Shown: one piece after another, positions 46,821-58,464 of the stretch
Numbering within the stretch: the stretch's first letter is position 1
Layout of the letters: every line of letters begins with the position of its first letter
Assembly: GCA_020744225.1 (NCBI GenBank)
Contig: JAGMWG010000010.1
Coordinates: forward strand, 744,001-808,000
Origin: Paraphoma chrysanthemicola
Lineage: Eukaryota; Ascomycota; Dothideomycetes; Pleosporales; Phaeosphaeriaceae
Length of the DNA: 64,000 nt
Direction of reading: 5' to 3'
The notes under the pieces: generated by a model
The model's input: only the letters and a program-made list of their open reading frames with translations
Database searches by the model: none
What the model was told of the DNA's origin: nothing
Made by a program: the position numbers and the translations under genes

Positions 46821-47407
46821 GGAAGGAAGAAGCATGTGGAAGTGATGAACGTCACGCGTCAGGCCTAGAACGGTTTGGGCATCGCGTCAGCACGAACGCG
46901 ATGATCTTGCAGTCGCGACACTGCACGCAACTGAACTCATTGTGGAAAGAATTTGGATTTCAAGCGGAAGTTCGGAACGGGTCCAGCATGTTGTATGATG
47001 TGTATGTAATATTCTCATCGGCTCAAATGGAACAGGGAGTCTCCGGCGACTCCCAACATACTTAATCAAGATGTTCATCGTCTCAGCACATCAATCATGA
47101 TTACAATACCGCGCAGCAGCTCTTGCACCACTTACATGGACAAAGAAGGTGTCATCAGATTACGATTGGTCGGACCTAAGCATGATTCACCTAAATAGCA
47201 AGCACACTCATTCTAAGTACCGACCAACTGATTCTACGGATGCACTTGTTTGTTCCTTGAAAGCCATTTTTCAAAGCCACGGGCCCTATATCATCGTTAC
47301 CAATTTCAATCGTTCGCGCTAGAGCAAACATTACTTCATTCAAATCCATTCTAGTCAGACTCTCATCCCTCGTCAGAGCCATCAATCGCTTACAACGTAC
47401 CTCCAAA
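46821..47407. other. Intergenic region, nothing supported
   Basis: 3' flank of the CorA-like gene and upstream of a small ORF; no feature recognised. Confidence 0.4.
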
Positions 47408-47746
47408 ATGTCCAACTCTCCACTCACACAACTGATCCTCCAACACGTTCTCCCCTCAACGCCAAATGACGTTCCTGAAATCACCGAAGCCATACACAAC
47501 AAGTTTTGGACGTCCCCACGACTGATCGAAATGCGACAAGCGCGAGCACTTGCCGGCTTGAGCACCCGGGCCATGGACGTCGAGATCACACTGCGCATCC
47601 TAGACAATCCACAGGCTTGGGGGTGGATCGGAGAGTTTATGCAGCGTCAATGTAGTCATGCGACCCTTGGACATGAGTTTGGCATGTTCCAGGGTGTGAC
47701 TCGGTTGTGGTTCGAAGGACGTACAAGTGCGAGGGGCCCGCGATGA
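47408..47746 (+). CDS. Small hypothetical protein
   Basis: An uninterrupted 112-codon ORF with a natural-looking protein composition (MSNSPLTQLILQHVLPST..., FWTSPRLIEMRQARALAGLS, PQAWGWIGEFMQRQC). A purine-rich ATG context (CCAAAATG) fits a fungal start. It has no recognisable domain, signal peptide or membrane segment. It is convergent with the SDR gene about 350 bp away. It may be a genuine orphan gene or a chance ORF; the antisense frame also contains an open stretch. Confidence 0.4.
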   Translation: MSNSPLTQLILQHVLPSTPNDVPEITEAIHNKFWTSPRLIEMRQARALAGLSTRAMDVEITLRILDNPQAWGWIGEFMQRQCSHATLGHEFGMFQGVTRLWFEGRTSARGPR

Positions 47747-48100
47747 GGGTGAGGATAGACAGCATACACGTTGTTGATGAGATTGCGCTGGATGTTGGAA
47801 GCTGCTAGATTCTATCTCGTCTGAACGTCCGCGTTGTCTTGCGCATCGAGGCTTGCCGCATGTGGTTGTCGTCGGCACAAGGAAGCGAGGATGGATAGCT
47901 TGATTGCTAGACGTACGATACCGCAGCCAGCCTCCGTTTTTGACATTGGCTGACATGCTCTTAGACACGCACTGCAGTAATAGTTCGAAGAGAGACAAAC
48001 AATCCTGTACACAGCGAGCTTCATGGCACTAGCTCTGTAAAAGCAACTCTGGTCAAAGCCTTGCATTTGCTCTTGTTATATTGCTCTGCGCTTCCAAACA

Positions 48101-49423
48101 TCACAACATGCCCTGATCAAACCCTAAAGAGCCCGACGGGTCGTGCTCCACTTTTCCAATATCCACCGCACCGCTGACCTCGATGAAGTCTTCCAGCTCC
48201 TCACTTGTCGTCTTCAGCTTCTCTTTCACAGCAACCACGCCTTCCGAGCCAACAATATGTCTGGCAGGCGGATTATCATGCCCACCGATCGCCGTCAATG
48301 CGTGCACAGTTTCCGCAATTAGCGAGCTCTTGACACTTGATGGCAGTGGCGCATATAATGAGGTCACAGTATCGGAGCTAAGCAGATCACCCATTGTTGG
48401 CTCGCTCATGAATGCGTCTGGGCTGGTAGTTGACTCGCTATCTGGCGACTTAGCATCGAAACCCGGACGCGGGTTCTCGATGCGCTCAAGCTTGTCAAGA
48501 AGGCCTGAGAAGATCTCGCGTGCGAGAGGCGCGGGATTTTCTTCTTGTAGGTATTCGGCCATGGGTGGGACGGAAGTAATGCGGTTGGTGAGGACGTTGA
48601 CTTCCATGTTTGCTTGTACTATCGACATCTTGACGTTGAAAGGTGCGATTTCGTAGGCGAGACTCTGTGGGTTGTTAGTAACGAATCGAGGAAATGCAAA
48701 GGCTTCGTACGTCGCAATAGCCTTCGATCGCCCATTGTGAGGAGCAGTACATGCTGAGACCTGGGGTGCCGAGGTGACCAGCTGGAGATAGTCAGTATGA
48801 GCCGACCAAGGGAAAAGAGTCCATACTAATGCCTGTTATGACAATCATGTGTCCATTCTTCCTTTCTCTCATGACTGGCAAGATGGCTTTGATGATGTTC
48901 ACATTTGCGAAGAAGTTTATTTCGAAGATCTCGTCCACCAGGCTGATAGTTCGATTGCTCTGAGCTAGTTCTTCGACAGCACCGATCACAGCTGGGACAT
49001 CAAGTACATCAGCTGAAGATTGTGCCTAACAGGCGGGTGACATTTCATACCTTCGCTGGCTGCGCACAACAGCACATCGATTCGTCCGAAAGCTTCAACC
49101 GCTTCAGCTACAGCTGCTTGACATTGCCCAACTACTCTTGCGTCCAGGCCAACCACCCGCAACCGTTCGCGCCATCGCTCCGTCTTCTTCACGTCTTCAA
49201 GAAAGCTACGGAAATCTTCACTTTGACCTTCTCTTTTCTCAAACTCGGTGGGCATTACGCCTGCAACAACATAGTCGCCATGCTCAAGCACTTGTCTTGC
49301 TAATGCTATTGCAATGGGCGATACGCCTCTCGTGATGAACCAGACGCGTGGAGCGTTGTGTGGTGGAAAGTGCGGAGATCGCGGCCGTGGCGGCTTTGAC
49401 GATGTGGGCGCGCTGCTCGTCAT
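48101..49423 (-). CDS. Atypical short-chain dehydrogenase/reductase, catalytic Lys replaced
   Basis: Exons 49423-49051, 48991-48827, 48781-48711 and 48664-48101 give 390 residues. The Rossmann fold begins at PRVWFITRGVSPIAIALARQVLEHGDYVVAGV, where the glycine motif T-G-x3-G-x-G is degenerate. DVLLCAASE corresponds to the NNAG region and EINFFANVNIIKAILPVMRERKNGHMIVITGI to the conserved N and the strand before the active Ser. The active-site segment reads SMYCSSQWAIEGYCD: Tyr is present but YxxxK has become YxxxQ. The C-terminal 200 residues are longer than usual for SDRs and partly disordered. Most such fungal proteins are annotated as oxidoreductases; here loss of Lys and the weak cofactor motif suggest a non-catalytic or altered function (inference). 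Confidence 0.85.
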
Positions 49424-50006
49424 GTTGGTGAAGGAGTCATGAGTAACTGCATCGCGATTCCACGCATGCCTCTTTGATGATCCCTCGTCGCAGCATTGCG
49501 TATTGATGGTTGCGGGGACGGCAGTTATCTGCCTAAGTCCGGCCGCTAAACGAAAATGCGCTAGCGCAGATCACAAACTGAGATCGAGCATTCACAGCTC
49601 ACTACACCAGAGTACGAACTGCTAAGAATATTGCGATACTACAACGAAAGCTCATAAATGAGGAAGTACCTTTTAAATTACATCATAAGATAGCAAAGCA
49701 CCGTCGATCTCTTAAGAAATCCGAATTTGGACCTACTGAGTCACTCGTCCGCACCGCATGACACCTCTCCTTCACCTGGATTGACCAAAGGTACGTCCGA
49801 CCTCTTGCAAGCCCCCTGAATCTGCCTGCCACGCTCAGCCACCTCCCAACCTCCCTTTTTCTGGTTTTCCTGGCCGCACTTCAGCAGCAAAACTTTTCCC
49901 TCCCGCACTCTTGCTTCAATTCATCGTCCTCTCTCCAATTTCATACAATACCGATTCCCCTCAATTACTACACAATCAACAATACACACAATCTTATCCA
50001 CTCACA
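49424..50006. promoter_or_regulatory. Divergent promoter region, SDR / Elongator subunit
   Basis: About 580 bp between divergent starts. The 160 bp before the ATG at 50007 is CT- and CA-rich (TTTTCCCTCCC, CAATCAACAATACACACAATC), typical of an expressed fungal leader. Confidence 0.5.
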
Positions 50007-51302
50007 ATGGCTCTTAGTCTTTTCGAGATCGCCTGCCGGGATTGGGACGCCGCTTTCCGGTCACCGGAGCAGCTCGAACTCCTCCTGCCCAACGGAGGCG
50101 TTCTCGCTGACCCGCGCGACTCGTACCTAGGTGTTCTACCTCCTCAGTTTCGAGCACTTCAGAAGAACGGCATCAATTTCACCACGCAGCACGGCTCCTG
50201 GATCAAGAAGGACAACTTCCGCGCCCCGAGCGGCGTCCACAAGCGCAAGCGCAAGCCCGAGGGTCGTTCAGTCCGCGATCGAAACGCCATGGCACCTCTG
50301 AACCTTGCTCAGCACCAGCGCCACTATGTTCATCTCATGTCACGAGTTCTCAATATTCGCACCAATGCGTCACCTTTCACACTCCTCCTCGACGACCTCA
50401 ACCAGCGCGCCATGCCATTTGTCAGCGAGCTCGTCCGTCGCGCACTCTCACGCAACGTCAACGTTGTTGTCCTCTCCTTCGAAGGCACTCGCTTTCATTC
50501 CGCAGTCCGCAATATTTCCGCTCAGGGCCCAGCCAGCGGTGACCAGATCATGAGTGACCTTCAGAAGGCCATGAACGCCGCCAAGGAGAGCCTTGTCATT
50601 GTTGACTCGCTCTATGAGCTGCTCAACATCGAGGGCATGGACATGAATTCGCTATTCAACCTCGTCGCCGGCAAGTACGCCTCCACCCTGGTTGGCGTCT
50701 ACCATCAGGACATGTTTCCCGCTCAGAATTCCATCAACGCATACGCCCCACAGCCACTCGACCTAATCAAGTACATGGCCACATCTGTCATCACCTGCAA
50801 GTCATTCGCACATGTCCTAGCCGCCAAAGCAGCCAAAGAGCGCAGCCTTCCTGAGCCAACTCACGGACTTCTCCAAGGTGCCGAAGGTGTCGTCCAGTGT
50901 CTCGATGCCAACGACCACCGCGGTATCGTGCTGGAGGCCGAGTTCCGACGCAAGTCTGGTCGACCAGAGAGCGAGGCATACTTCCTTCGTGCCGCCCGTC
51001 GTTCCGACTACGCCGCTCCCACTGGTGGTTTACCCTACGGTATTCTCAAGCAAGAGTATGTTACTCTCCTCGACATGGTTCCTGCCTACGCCAGCAAGGA
51101 AGTTCTTGGGCTGGTGCAATTCGCTGCAGATGACATGGAGTCTACTTTCAACCTTGCTCTCACCGATAAGCAGAAGCAGGCTCGTGAGGGCGTCGTGCTT
51201 CCCTACTTTGATGCTCAGAAAGGCGAGGGTGGTGAGGGTGGTCGCATCCTGTACGATATGGGCTCTGAGGATGACTTTGACGAGGAAGAGGATGAGATCT
51301 GA
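50007..51302 (+). CDS. ELP5: Elongator complex subunit Elp5-like (Iki1)
   Basis: Single exon, 431 residues from the ATG at 50007. After a short basic region (HKRKRKPEGRSVRDRN) the protein has a RecA-like fold pattern with PFTLLLDDLNQRAMPFVSELVRRAL, NVVVLSFEG, KESLVIVDSLYELLNI and STLVGVYHQDMF. It ends with a very acidic tail, GSEDDFDEEEDEI, characteristic of the Elp5 C-terminus. Elp4, Elp5 and Elp6 form a hexameric ring that binds tRNA and supports Elongator's modification of wobble uridines. The Walker motifs are not intact, as expected for this pseudo-ATPase family. The identification rests on the overall order, the DSLYELL strand and the tail, not on a search. Confidence 0.72.
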   Translation: MALSLFEIACRDWDAAFRSPEQLELLLPNGGVLADPRDSYLGVLPPQFRALQKNGINFTTQHGSWIKKDNFRAPSGVHKRKRKPEGRSVRDRNAMAPLNLAQHQRHYVHLMSRVLNIRTNASPFTLLLDDLNQRAMPFVSELVRRALSRNVNVVVLSFEGTRFHSAVRNISAQGPASGDQIMSDLQKAMNAAKESLVIVDSLYELLNIEGMDMNSLFNLVAGKYASTLVGVYHQDMFPAQNSINAYAPQPLDLIKYMATSVITCKSFAHVLAAKAAKERSLPEPTHGLLQGAEGVVQCLDANDHRGIVLEAEFRRKSGRPESEAYFLRAARRSDYAAPTGGLPYGILKQEYVTLLDMVPAYASKEVLGLVQFAADDMESTFNLALTDKQKQAREGVVLPYFDAQKGEGGEGGRILYDMGSEDDFDEEEDEI

Positions 51303-51717
51303 GCGTGAGGCGCTACAAGTTTATCGATACAGCTGTCATGGTTGAAGTGAAGGCATAGTTTTATTGAGGCATGGATCAAGTATACCCTAGATGGTTGGCG
51401 TTACGGACATCGGTGACGATCAATTAATTATAGATCAGTGGCATAGTATGCGCAGTGCATAGCAATCAAAAGTTGAAACCTATTCGTTCATAGGTGTCGC
51501 TGTAAGTGTCAAAATTACGAAAGTGATATCTTCCGTCATGGCGTTCTCAGCCTCGCGCAGTGATGCCGTGATGCCCCGGGCATGCGCCGTAATCGACGAC
51601 CTCTGCGAACTTTCCTGATGCGGCAACTTCAGCCTAGCGTCATATCTCTTGGCACATAATTTCCCAAACCTGGTGCTCTCCGTTGGCAATCACAATCACT
51701 CACCACATAACATCACA
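51303..51717. other. Intergenic region between Elp5-like and SNRNP27 genes
   Basis: 3' flank of one gene and promoter of the next on the same strand; nothing else seen. Confidence 0.45.
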
Positions 51718-52347
51718 ATGTCGGACAACGAGCGACCACGCGACCGCTATCGCGAGCGAGACAACCGTCGCGAGCCACGAGAAGACCGCAAACGAGGAGG
51801 CACACCCACCGACCGCCGGAACCGCTCGCGCAGCCCACGACGAGAGCGCGGCGGCCGGCGCAGCGACAACAACCGCTACAGATCACGCTCGCCCGTCCGC
51901 CGCGATGATCGCGACAGAGACGGCGCACGTGAGCCCCGCGGCCGAGGCCGAGGCGGTGATCGCGACAACGACCGTGACGACCGGCGGCGCGATGCACCAC
52001 GAGGTCCTCGCGGAGGCGCATCTGCACCCAGCGGGCCTCGAAGATCAGACTTCGCTCCGCGTGGTGGACCCGTCAAAGCCCCATCTGCGCCCCGCGACGT
52101 CATCAAGAAGGAGGAGTCCCCGGACGTGGAGATGAAGGAGGACGCGCAGAAGCCTGAGGATATGGACGAGGATACCTGGCAGATGAAAAAGATGATGGGA
52201 TTTGCGGGGTTCAAGAGCACCAAGAACACCAAAGTGCCTGGAAATGATAAGAATTTTGGGGTCAGGAAGGACAAGCAGATGGAAGCGAGACAGTACATGA
52301 ACAGGCAGGGTGGTTTCAACAGGCCGTTGTCGCCGGGCAGGAGCTGA
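51718..52347 (+). CDS. U4/U6.U5 tri-snRNP 27 kDa-like splicing protein
   Basis: Single exon, 209 residues. The first 110 residues are an RS/RG-type region of alternating Arg with Asp, Glu and Ser (NRSRSPRRERGG, RYRSRSPVRRDDRDRD) and RGG-like segments. The last 50 residues are the conserved SNRNP27 domain: a MMGFAGFKSTKNTKV block, then a NFGVRKDKQMEARQYMNRQGGFNRPLSP block. This protein is part of the U4/U6.U5 tri-snRNP and in animals and yeast affects 5' splice-site choice before spliceosome activation. It acts in the nucleus. Length and domain order match the family; identification is strong. Confidence 0.94.
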   Translation: MSDNERPRDRYRERDNRREPREDRKRGGTPTDRRNRSRSPRRERGGRRSDNNRYRSRSPVRRDDRDRDGAREPRGRGRGGDRDNDRDDRRRDAPRGPRGGASAPSGPRRSDFAPRGGPVKAPSAPRDVIKKEESPDVEMKEDAQKPEDMDEDTWQMKKMMGFAGFKSTKNTKVPGNDKNFGVRKDKQMEARQYMNRQGGFNRPLSPGRS

Positions 52348-54217
52348 GTTGTACCGCTGTGAACATGGGACAGATTTGTACGGCATACACACAGATTCCC
52401 GTACTGCGGACCTCGAGTCTTCGAGCTCGGCTAGTCGGCACACCTTGGGCATACGAGCGGTCGAGACAATGCGCCGCAGCAGATGCACGTAGTCTGCCCG
52501 ACCACGCCGAATTTCTACATACGATATCCTCCGGTTTGTGGTATGCCTCTACACCTTTCTGGCGTTTTGCATTGGCGTTCGATCGGATCTGACACACACC
52601 AGAGGGAGAGCACGAGAGATCGCAGGGTTGGATGCTCAAGCAGCGGCGTGGATAATATGCTTTGCACTGTACGGCCTACCCAACGATCCTGGATTTCCTG
52701 GGATGTTATTAGGTGCCACTTGCATTTGAGCAAGTCGAGATACCAAAATTCAAATCATTCGTGACATGACTATCCAAAACGGTGCCACTTCATACATGTG
52801 AACTTCCCCTCCTTCATGCTCTTCTTTTATGCAAGACAATTTATCGACATCTTTCAAGATCAGCTCGGACCTTTTCCATGACTTTCCTGCTTCTAAGGAC
52901 CAGATTCACACCGCCTCTATGTGAATATTCCTCATCAAATTCGATAGCATTCAGTCAATAGTATTTTCAGTTTTAAAGCCGGTCAAACACAACCTCATCC
53001 TCTCTTCGAAAAGACGCAGACGTAGCACTGCTATGCGTTGAGAATTCCAAAACCAGACTCGGATGCTAAGTATGCTTTCCAGAATCACGATCTTGATTTT
53101 ATACATGGAGCTGAAGTGATCTTATTTGGTTGGCATGTCTTTAAGTAAGCGACGTGCTATGAATCTGACCTCCGTGCTCATCTTCATCCTTGCGATTTTG
53201 CCGCTCTTTCCGCTTCCCAGTATTACTCGCAACCAGTCCATGCTTTGCCCGTTGTCCAAATTCGGAGCAGTGCAAGCGATTTGAACTATTTCTCTCTGAG
53301 AAAGTGGGTATTCAGATGCACGCGCATGTCCCTTGAGTGTGAGAATTCCCTCTCAATGAGTCGAAAGAAAGGTCTCAAAAACAGTATCTGAAGAGGGTTA
53401 TGTTCGCGTGAACGACTTGGATCTATTTTCGAATGCTGCATGCACATCCCAAGCGCATGATATGTATGACCATCCTGCATTCTCTCTTTTATAATATTCT
53501 TCCATGATGACGTAAAAATGCTTGGAGCCTCGCTCATGTCCCTTCTTGCGTCTGGAGTTGTGAATGCGATCAGCACATGTCGCATTGCTTCCTGACATTG
53601 ATGCTTGAAGATGACGATGTAGTGCTCTAAGTCCGTCGCGCGGCTGAGAAGATGTGATGTATGAAAAGGGGTGACATGAAACAGCGACGCGAGCCAACGC
53701 ACAGCTACTTTGAACCTAAATCATGGTCATTATGCAGCACTTGACCTCTACTTTTTGATCTGCTTAAAGCAACAACACGGAGTAGCTTCTTTGGAGACGC
53801 ATCGCTCTAGAGAGTTGAGATCCGCCGGTTCTACATGACTGTTCTATGCACGTGCCTTACCGACAAGAGCACCTTCATCATATTTGCTTCTTAATGACAT
53901 CTCAATTCATAACAATAGACTCAGTAGTCCGGTGGGATTTACGCAGCACCGAAATGAACGCACCTGTATCAGGTTGATGATAGAGACTGCTTGTTACCAT
54001 GTATAAACTAGACGTTCCTGCTAGCAGTAGCATTCATGAAGAGATACACACTGGTTGGCTCGACCACGTGATGGCATACGCGAGATCAATCATCTTTTAC
54101 CTCGCTGTTGTTGTGTACCCATCGTTTCTTTGGCCCTACTAATCGTCGTTATAACACCAGTCTATTTAACCCAGTGAACCTACACAGCTGACCGTTGTCG
54201 TCGCTGACTTTTTCAGC
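52348..54217. other. Intergenic region, about 1.9 kb, nothing supported
   Basis: The longest empty stretch in this half. A minus-strand ORF of 138 codons at 53286-53702 has no family signature. The sequence is AT-richer toward 53-54 kb. It could hold decayed accessory DNA. Confidence 0.4.
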
Positions 54218-54682
54218 ATGCGCCTCTTGGAACGCAAGGCCGATGGCGACTTCCGCTTAGTGGAGCTGAATAGCGAGGACATGCAGCCTTATGCTGTTCT
54301 GTCGCACGTTTGGAAAAGACAAGCAGATCAAGAAATCACGTTCAGGGACTTGAAAGATGGCACAAGCAAGCAGAAAGTCGGATATAGGGAAACCGAGTTC
54401 TGTGGCAAGCAGGCTGCAGACGACGAGATCCAGTATTTCTGGGTGAATACTTGCTGTATACGGAATGTCGCCCTTATCACAAGGTCCTACGAAAGTGAAG
54501 GTTATTGCCGCCAGAAACGATGGGCACTGAATCCTAAACTAGTCAGGCCGTACCATAAAACTGCATACTCAACACTCGTGTCTCACTTCGAAGCTCTCTA
54601 CCTTCAGATCAGACCTGGCCCAAAAACAGACCAAGATCTGTTTCTCAATGTGGTAGGTGGCGCGGCTGATACAGCAAGATGA
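54218..54682 (+). pseudogene. Truncated HET-domain gene relic
   Basis: From the ATG at 54218 a frame of 154 codons begins exactly like a HET-D/E-type protein: MRLLERKADGDFRL, then YAVLSHVWKRQADQEITFRDLKDGTSKQKVGY, then EFCGKQAADDEIQYFWVNTCCI. After this point (about 54465) the similarity ends. The remaining 70 residues are unrelated and the frame stops at 54682. The usual WVDTC(C/S)ID motif is altered to WVNTCCIR. Intact relatives, such as the gene at 15472, continue for hundreds of residues with NACHT and repeats; none follow here. It is therefore a 5' relic, though a short expressed HET fragment cannot be excluded. DNA similarity to the relic at 59384 is high in the overlapping part. Confidence 0.75.
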
Positions 54683-55169
54683 CACCTTGTTGCTGTTTTT
54701 CGCAGAATGATCTTCGAACAGCTGTCTCTGATAAATACGTACTGCTACCGCATCAGACACGAACTCTAGCAACACTTCCAGGGTCCTGACCTGAGGGAGC
54801 TGGGGTCATCCACAATCTTATTTTGGATGAAATGCGTGACGTTGTTGGTGAATTCGTGACCTCTGCCTCTGCCTCATATTTTCCAGTGTTTCTCTGCACT
54901 CGACGCCGTACAGACACCTTTCTAAGCTTTCTCTGTCGGCAGTCCCGAACTGTGGTAAACGAGGGAAAATTGCGCCTTTCGTCAAAAGAGTGGTTGCCGC
55001 TTAGCCTGCATACCACTAGTCAGCCTTGTGACGCTATTGGATGGTGGTCTTCCCGACCGCCGATGCATACACGACACGCTCAGCCTACTCAGCCTTGTCC
55101 AACTTCGCCATAAGAACTGCTCTGTACCCCACTTGTGTGCAGCTTTACGACACCCGCTTACTAGTGACG
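54683..55169. other. Region between HET relic and STAND-like gene
   Basis: No gene supported. The frame of the following gene is open upstream to about 55041 without needing it; the MGDPFSVAGTAVG start at 55170 is the family-typical one. Confidence 0.45.
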
Positions 55170-58100
55170 ATGGGCGACCCATTCTCCGTGGCTGGAACAG
55201 CTGTCGGCATCACATCGCTCGGGATACAAACCTGCCAGATCATACACAAATTCTACGCGCAACACAAGGGGTTCCATGATGATATTGACAATTTGCTCCG
55301 GCAGGTCCAAGGCCTTAAGGGCATACTCGAAAGCCTGCATCATGTTAAAAGACGATTTGAACTTGACAACTATGAGCCATCTTCGCAATTACACTTGGAA
55401 CTTAAGGCGTGCGAGGAGGCTCTATCTGCGCTAGAGCAGATGGCGCATAAGTGTAACACCACGAAAGAAGCCAAGGGCACTAAAGCTCGATTGCAGAATG
55501 CGAGGAAAAGAACGATGTGGCCATACAGAAAGGAGACGCTTGTTGAGATGCAAGCGGTGGTAACAAGAGTTCAGGACAACCTCAATTTAGCGTTACAAAG
55601 TGCCGGCCTCGATGCCATGATACGGAGGATTGATGATTTGCAACCCGCTATAACGATCATTAAGAACCAAACAACGAACATGGAGAGACGAATGATACAG
55701 CAAGCGGGTGGGCTGGAATCACTTTGCCAGAACGTGACGCAAGCAGCGCTTGTCCAGCATCAGCACCACGATGAAGTCTCCAGTAGATTCATTGACATCC
55801 ACTCGCAGGCTTCCTCTCAGCACTCCGAATTATCAAACAAACTAGACCGGGTGGTAGTAACATACGTCATCAATAGTAACAGAGCGTGGCCCTAACGTTT
55901 GATAGTTGTCAAGCATCACGACATTCGCCGATCCAGCTTCTATACCGCCATCTCTACTCGCTGATTCCGTCAAAGTTCTCTCAACAGTGCAGTCGCAGTA
56001 TAAACGATCGCTTCTGAGGCGAAGCCAATCACAAACGCAATATGTCGTGGAGGCTTCACGGTCCACGTGCAGATGCCGGGAAATGACGACTCGATTCACA
56101 CAACGCCGACAATGGATTTCGATCTTCACTGAAGATGTTGATCAGCATCGTCCAGACTGTTCTAAATCATTGCGTGCTGACTACACCCGATCGGTTGCGG
56201 CTCAATTCACAGTTTCTTGTCGCTTGCTTAGCTTTTGTATACAAGCCGGCTTACAACGCTCACGGCGCGGCGGATGGAACTCCATTGCACCTATATTGCG
56301 GTATCGTGCGGTCGTATCGCACGAATCTGGAGCGTTCAAGATCTTATACGACGCGGCGTCCATTACTCAAAGGATGCTGGGACAAGACGACCACCAAGAA
56401 AAGCTCGCCAGACATCTTTTGAACACGTCAATTGAACTCCGGGGAGCTTTGGCGACCAGTGCTCCAAGACCCGACGATGTCGACATATACGGTAACGGTA
56501 TCTTGCATGTGTGCCTCTCCTAACCAAATCGTCATATTCATGATATTAACTGGAGTAGGCTGTTATTCGCTTGATCATGAGTGTTTTTGAACATAAAATC
56601 GATGTCAATGATGCAATATATAGACTGCTTGATGTTTGCGGAGCTGAAGGTGTTCCATACAACCAGTCTGATGCCGACGATTAGTAAGTCTTCCAATCCC
56701 TGGAACAAATTCTCTAACATGTCTAGTACTCCCATTGAGTATTGGCAAGAACTTACAATATTGAACTATCCCCTTGAGAGCTACGCAGCGAACAAAAGTG
56801 TCTACCAGGGTGTGCTACAGTACTTCGCTAGAGCCTCTGACAGTTGGGCAATACTTGAGTCTGATGACCTTCCTGAGAATAGCGGCCTGCAGGTCCTATA
56901 TGACTCAATTGCCAACTTGTTGGGCATTGAAGACATAGCTACTGGTCAGTCAATCATCAAATCGTCAAGCTTGATAAAATTTCGGCGCTGAACCTGTTTA
57001 GGACTCCACGAGGATGACCCTTTGTTGCTAGCAATACTTCGGAGGTCAGAGGTAGATTTTCGCCGTTGTTTGACCAGCCACACAGCTGGGTCGGCCATCG
57101 TTGCCTTTGGAAATTCCAAGTACACAAGTGCACTGGCCTCCTGGCCAGGAGGATTGCGGATCCTTACGTCGGTAGATTTCCTAGCCAAGCTACCCACCCT
57201 CACGAGGGAACTCTGGCTACACGCGCTGAGGCTAGAAACACCGGAGTCCCTCGAAGTTCTAGCACCTTGTGATATATGTGGGACACTAGATGACTGGTAC
57301 ATCGTTTCCAGGATCTGGTGCCAAGCGCAGCAGGACAGGTCACCAGGCCCTGCTACACAAGCACAATACGCCCAAGTGTTCGATGCGCTTGCATTACATC
57401 TGCTGCCTACACGTAATGGACTTGAAAGCTATACAGCCGAGGAAGATACCTCCCACGGGCCTTTCCTTTATTGTACCTGGCAGCTCACTGTGCTAGCGGC
57501 AGATAGCGCGTGGAGGGCTGGATACCGCACGGTGGACATTGCTCAATCGGACGAGGACCGTTCCTATCTCCATCATTATGCAACTCCATTATGGCATGTT
57601 TCAAATCGAGCAATGGGATGGAGACAACGCAAAACAAAGTGGCCTATCTGCCGTTGGCTTCTGGACCATGGCGCTAATGCGACCTGGCCGCATCCACGAT
57701 ATCTAACCACACCAGCGCATAATCTTGCACGCGAGGCGATGGACGAAACAGTGCGAAAAGGGGATGATACGCATATAGACGATGTAAGCTGTCTTCTGGT
57801 CTTGGAGGAACGCGACAACTGCACATGCCATTGCTCCCGGCACGGCTGCTATGTCATTGGATGCGCGGTGTCCGAACACATACAGAGTCCATCATTTCGC
57901 GTCAAGCCACTTCAGTGGCAGACATATCATCGCCGCCTGAACCAACCATTTCTCTTCGCCATGATAGATGCGAACCGCGAAAAGCCGTGGATGAGCACTG
58001 CCGTGCTTCGAACCCTGACATTCGAGAATCTGTCTCTCACGCATACCTGTTGCTATCAGATTTATGACGAGATGAGAGAGCGGGTTACGCGCGCGACTTC

Positions 58101-58464
58101 TGAGGAAATAAAAGTGATACATGATCTCGAGCGTGAGGACATTGAACTGCTCGAAACTCTCGTGGCTGAGTTTAACGCTAAATGGACAGCGTATAATAAG
58201 CCTTTTGTGACGTTTATGAATAGGGTGTGGAAGATGAAGATGAGGCAAATCCATCAGGAACGACAGGTTGACTCACACACATATCAAAATGAGCTGAGAA
58301 GAATGGGCGTAGTGCTCATGGATACAGACGTCGAAGAGCGAAATGAGGACAGCGATTGGCCAGATGAGTATGAGAGTGATGATGGTGGGGAAGGATGGTA
58401 TACGACTGATGAGGAAGGCGATGGACATGATGAGGTTCCTGAGCAGGAAAATGTGGAGGAGTAA
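55170..58464 (+). CDS. Protein with fungal STAND N-terminal domain, five exons
   Basis: Exons 55170-55853, 55906-56508, 56559-56683, 56727-56944 and 57002-58464 give 1030 residues, all junctions in frame. The start MGDPFSVAGTAVGITSLGIQTCQ matches the 'fungal N-terminal domain of STAND proteins' that precedes NACHT or ankyrin modules in fungal NLR-like proteins. The domain covers about 220 helical residues (DDIDNLLRQVQGLKGILESL). No P-loop or NACHT follows. Instead come weak ankyrin-like segments (GNGILHAVIRLI, DADDYTPIEYW, CRWLLDHGANATW), a Cys/His cluster (CTCHCSRHGCYVIGC) and a very acidic tail (DSDWPDEYESDDGGEGW). Such proteins are candidates for non-self recognition or signal adaptors. 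Function unknown. Confidence 0.8.

Noticed and set aside
53286..53702. 138-codon minus-strand ORF as a gene
   Set aside because: No domain, overlaps a second ORF in another frame, lies in AT-rich empty region.
54683..55040. Continuation of the HET relic into a NACHT domain
   Set aside because: All three frames searched by eye; no P-loop or DALDEC-like motif.
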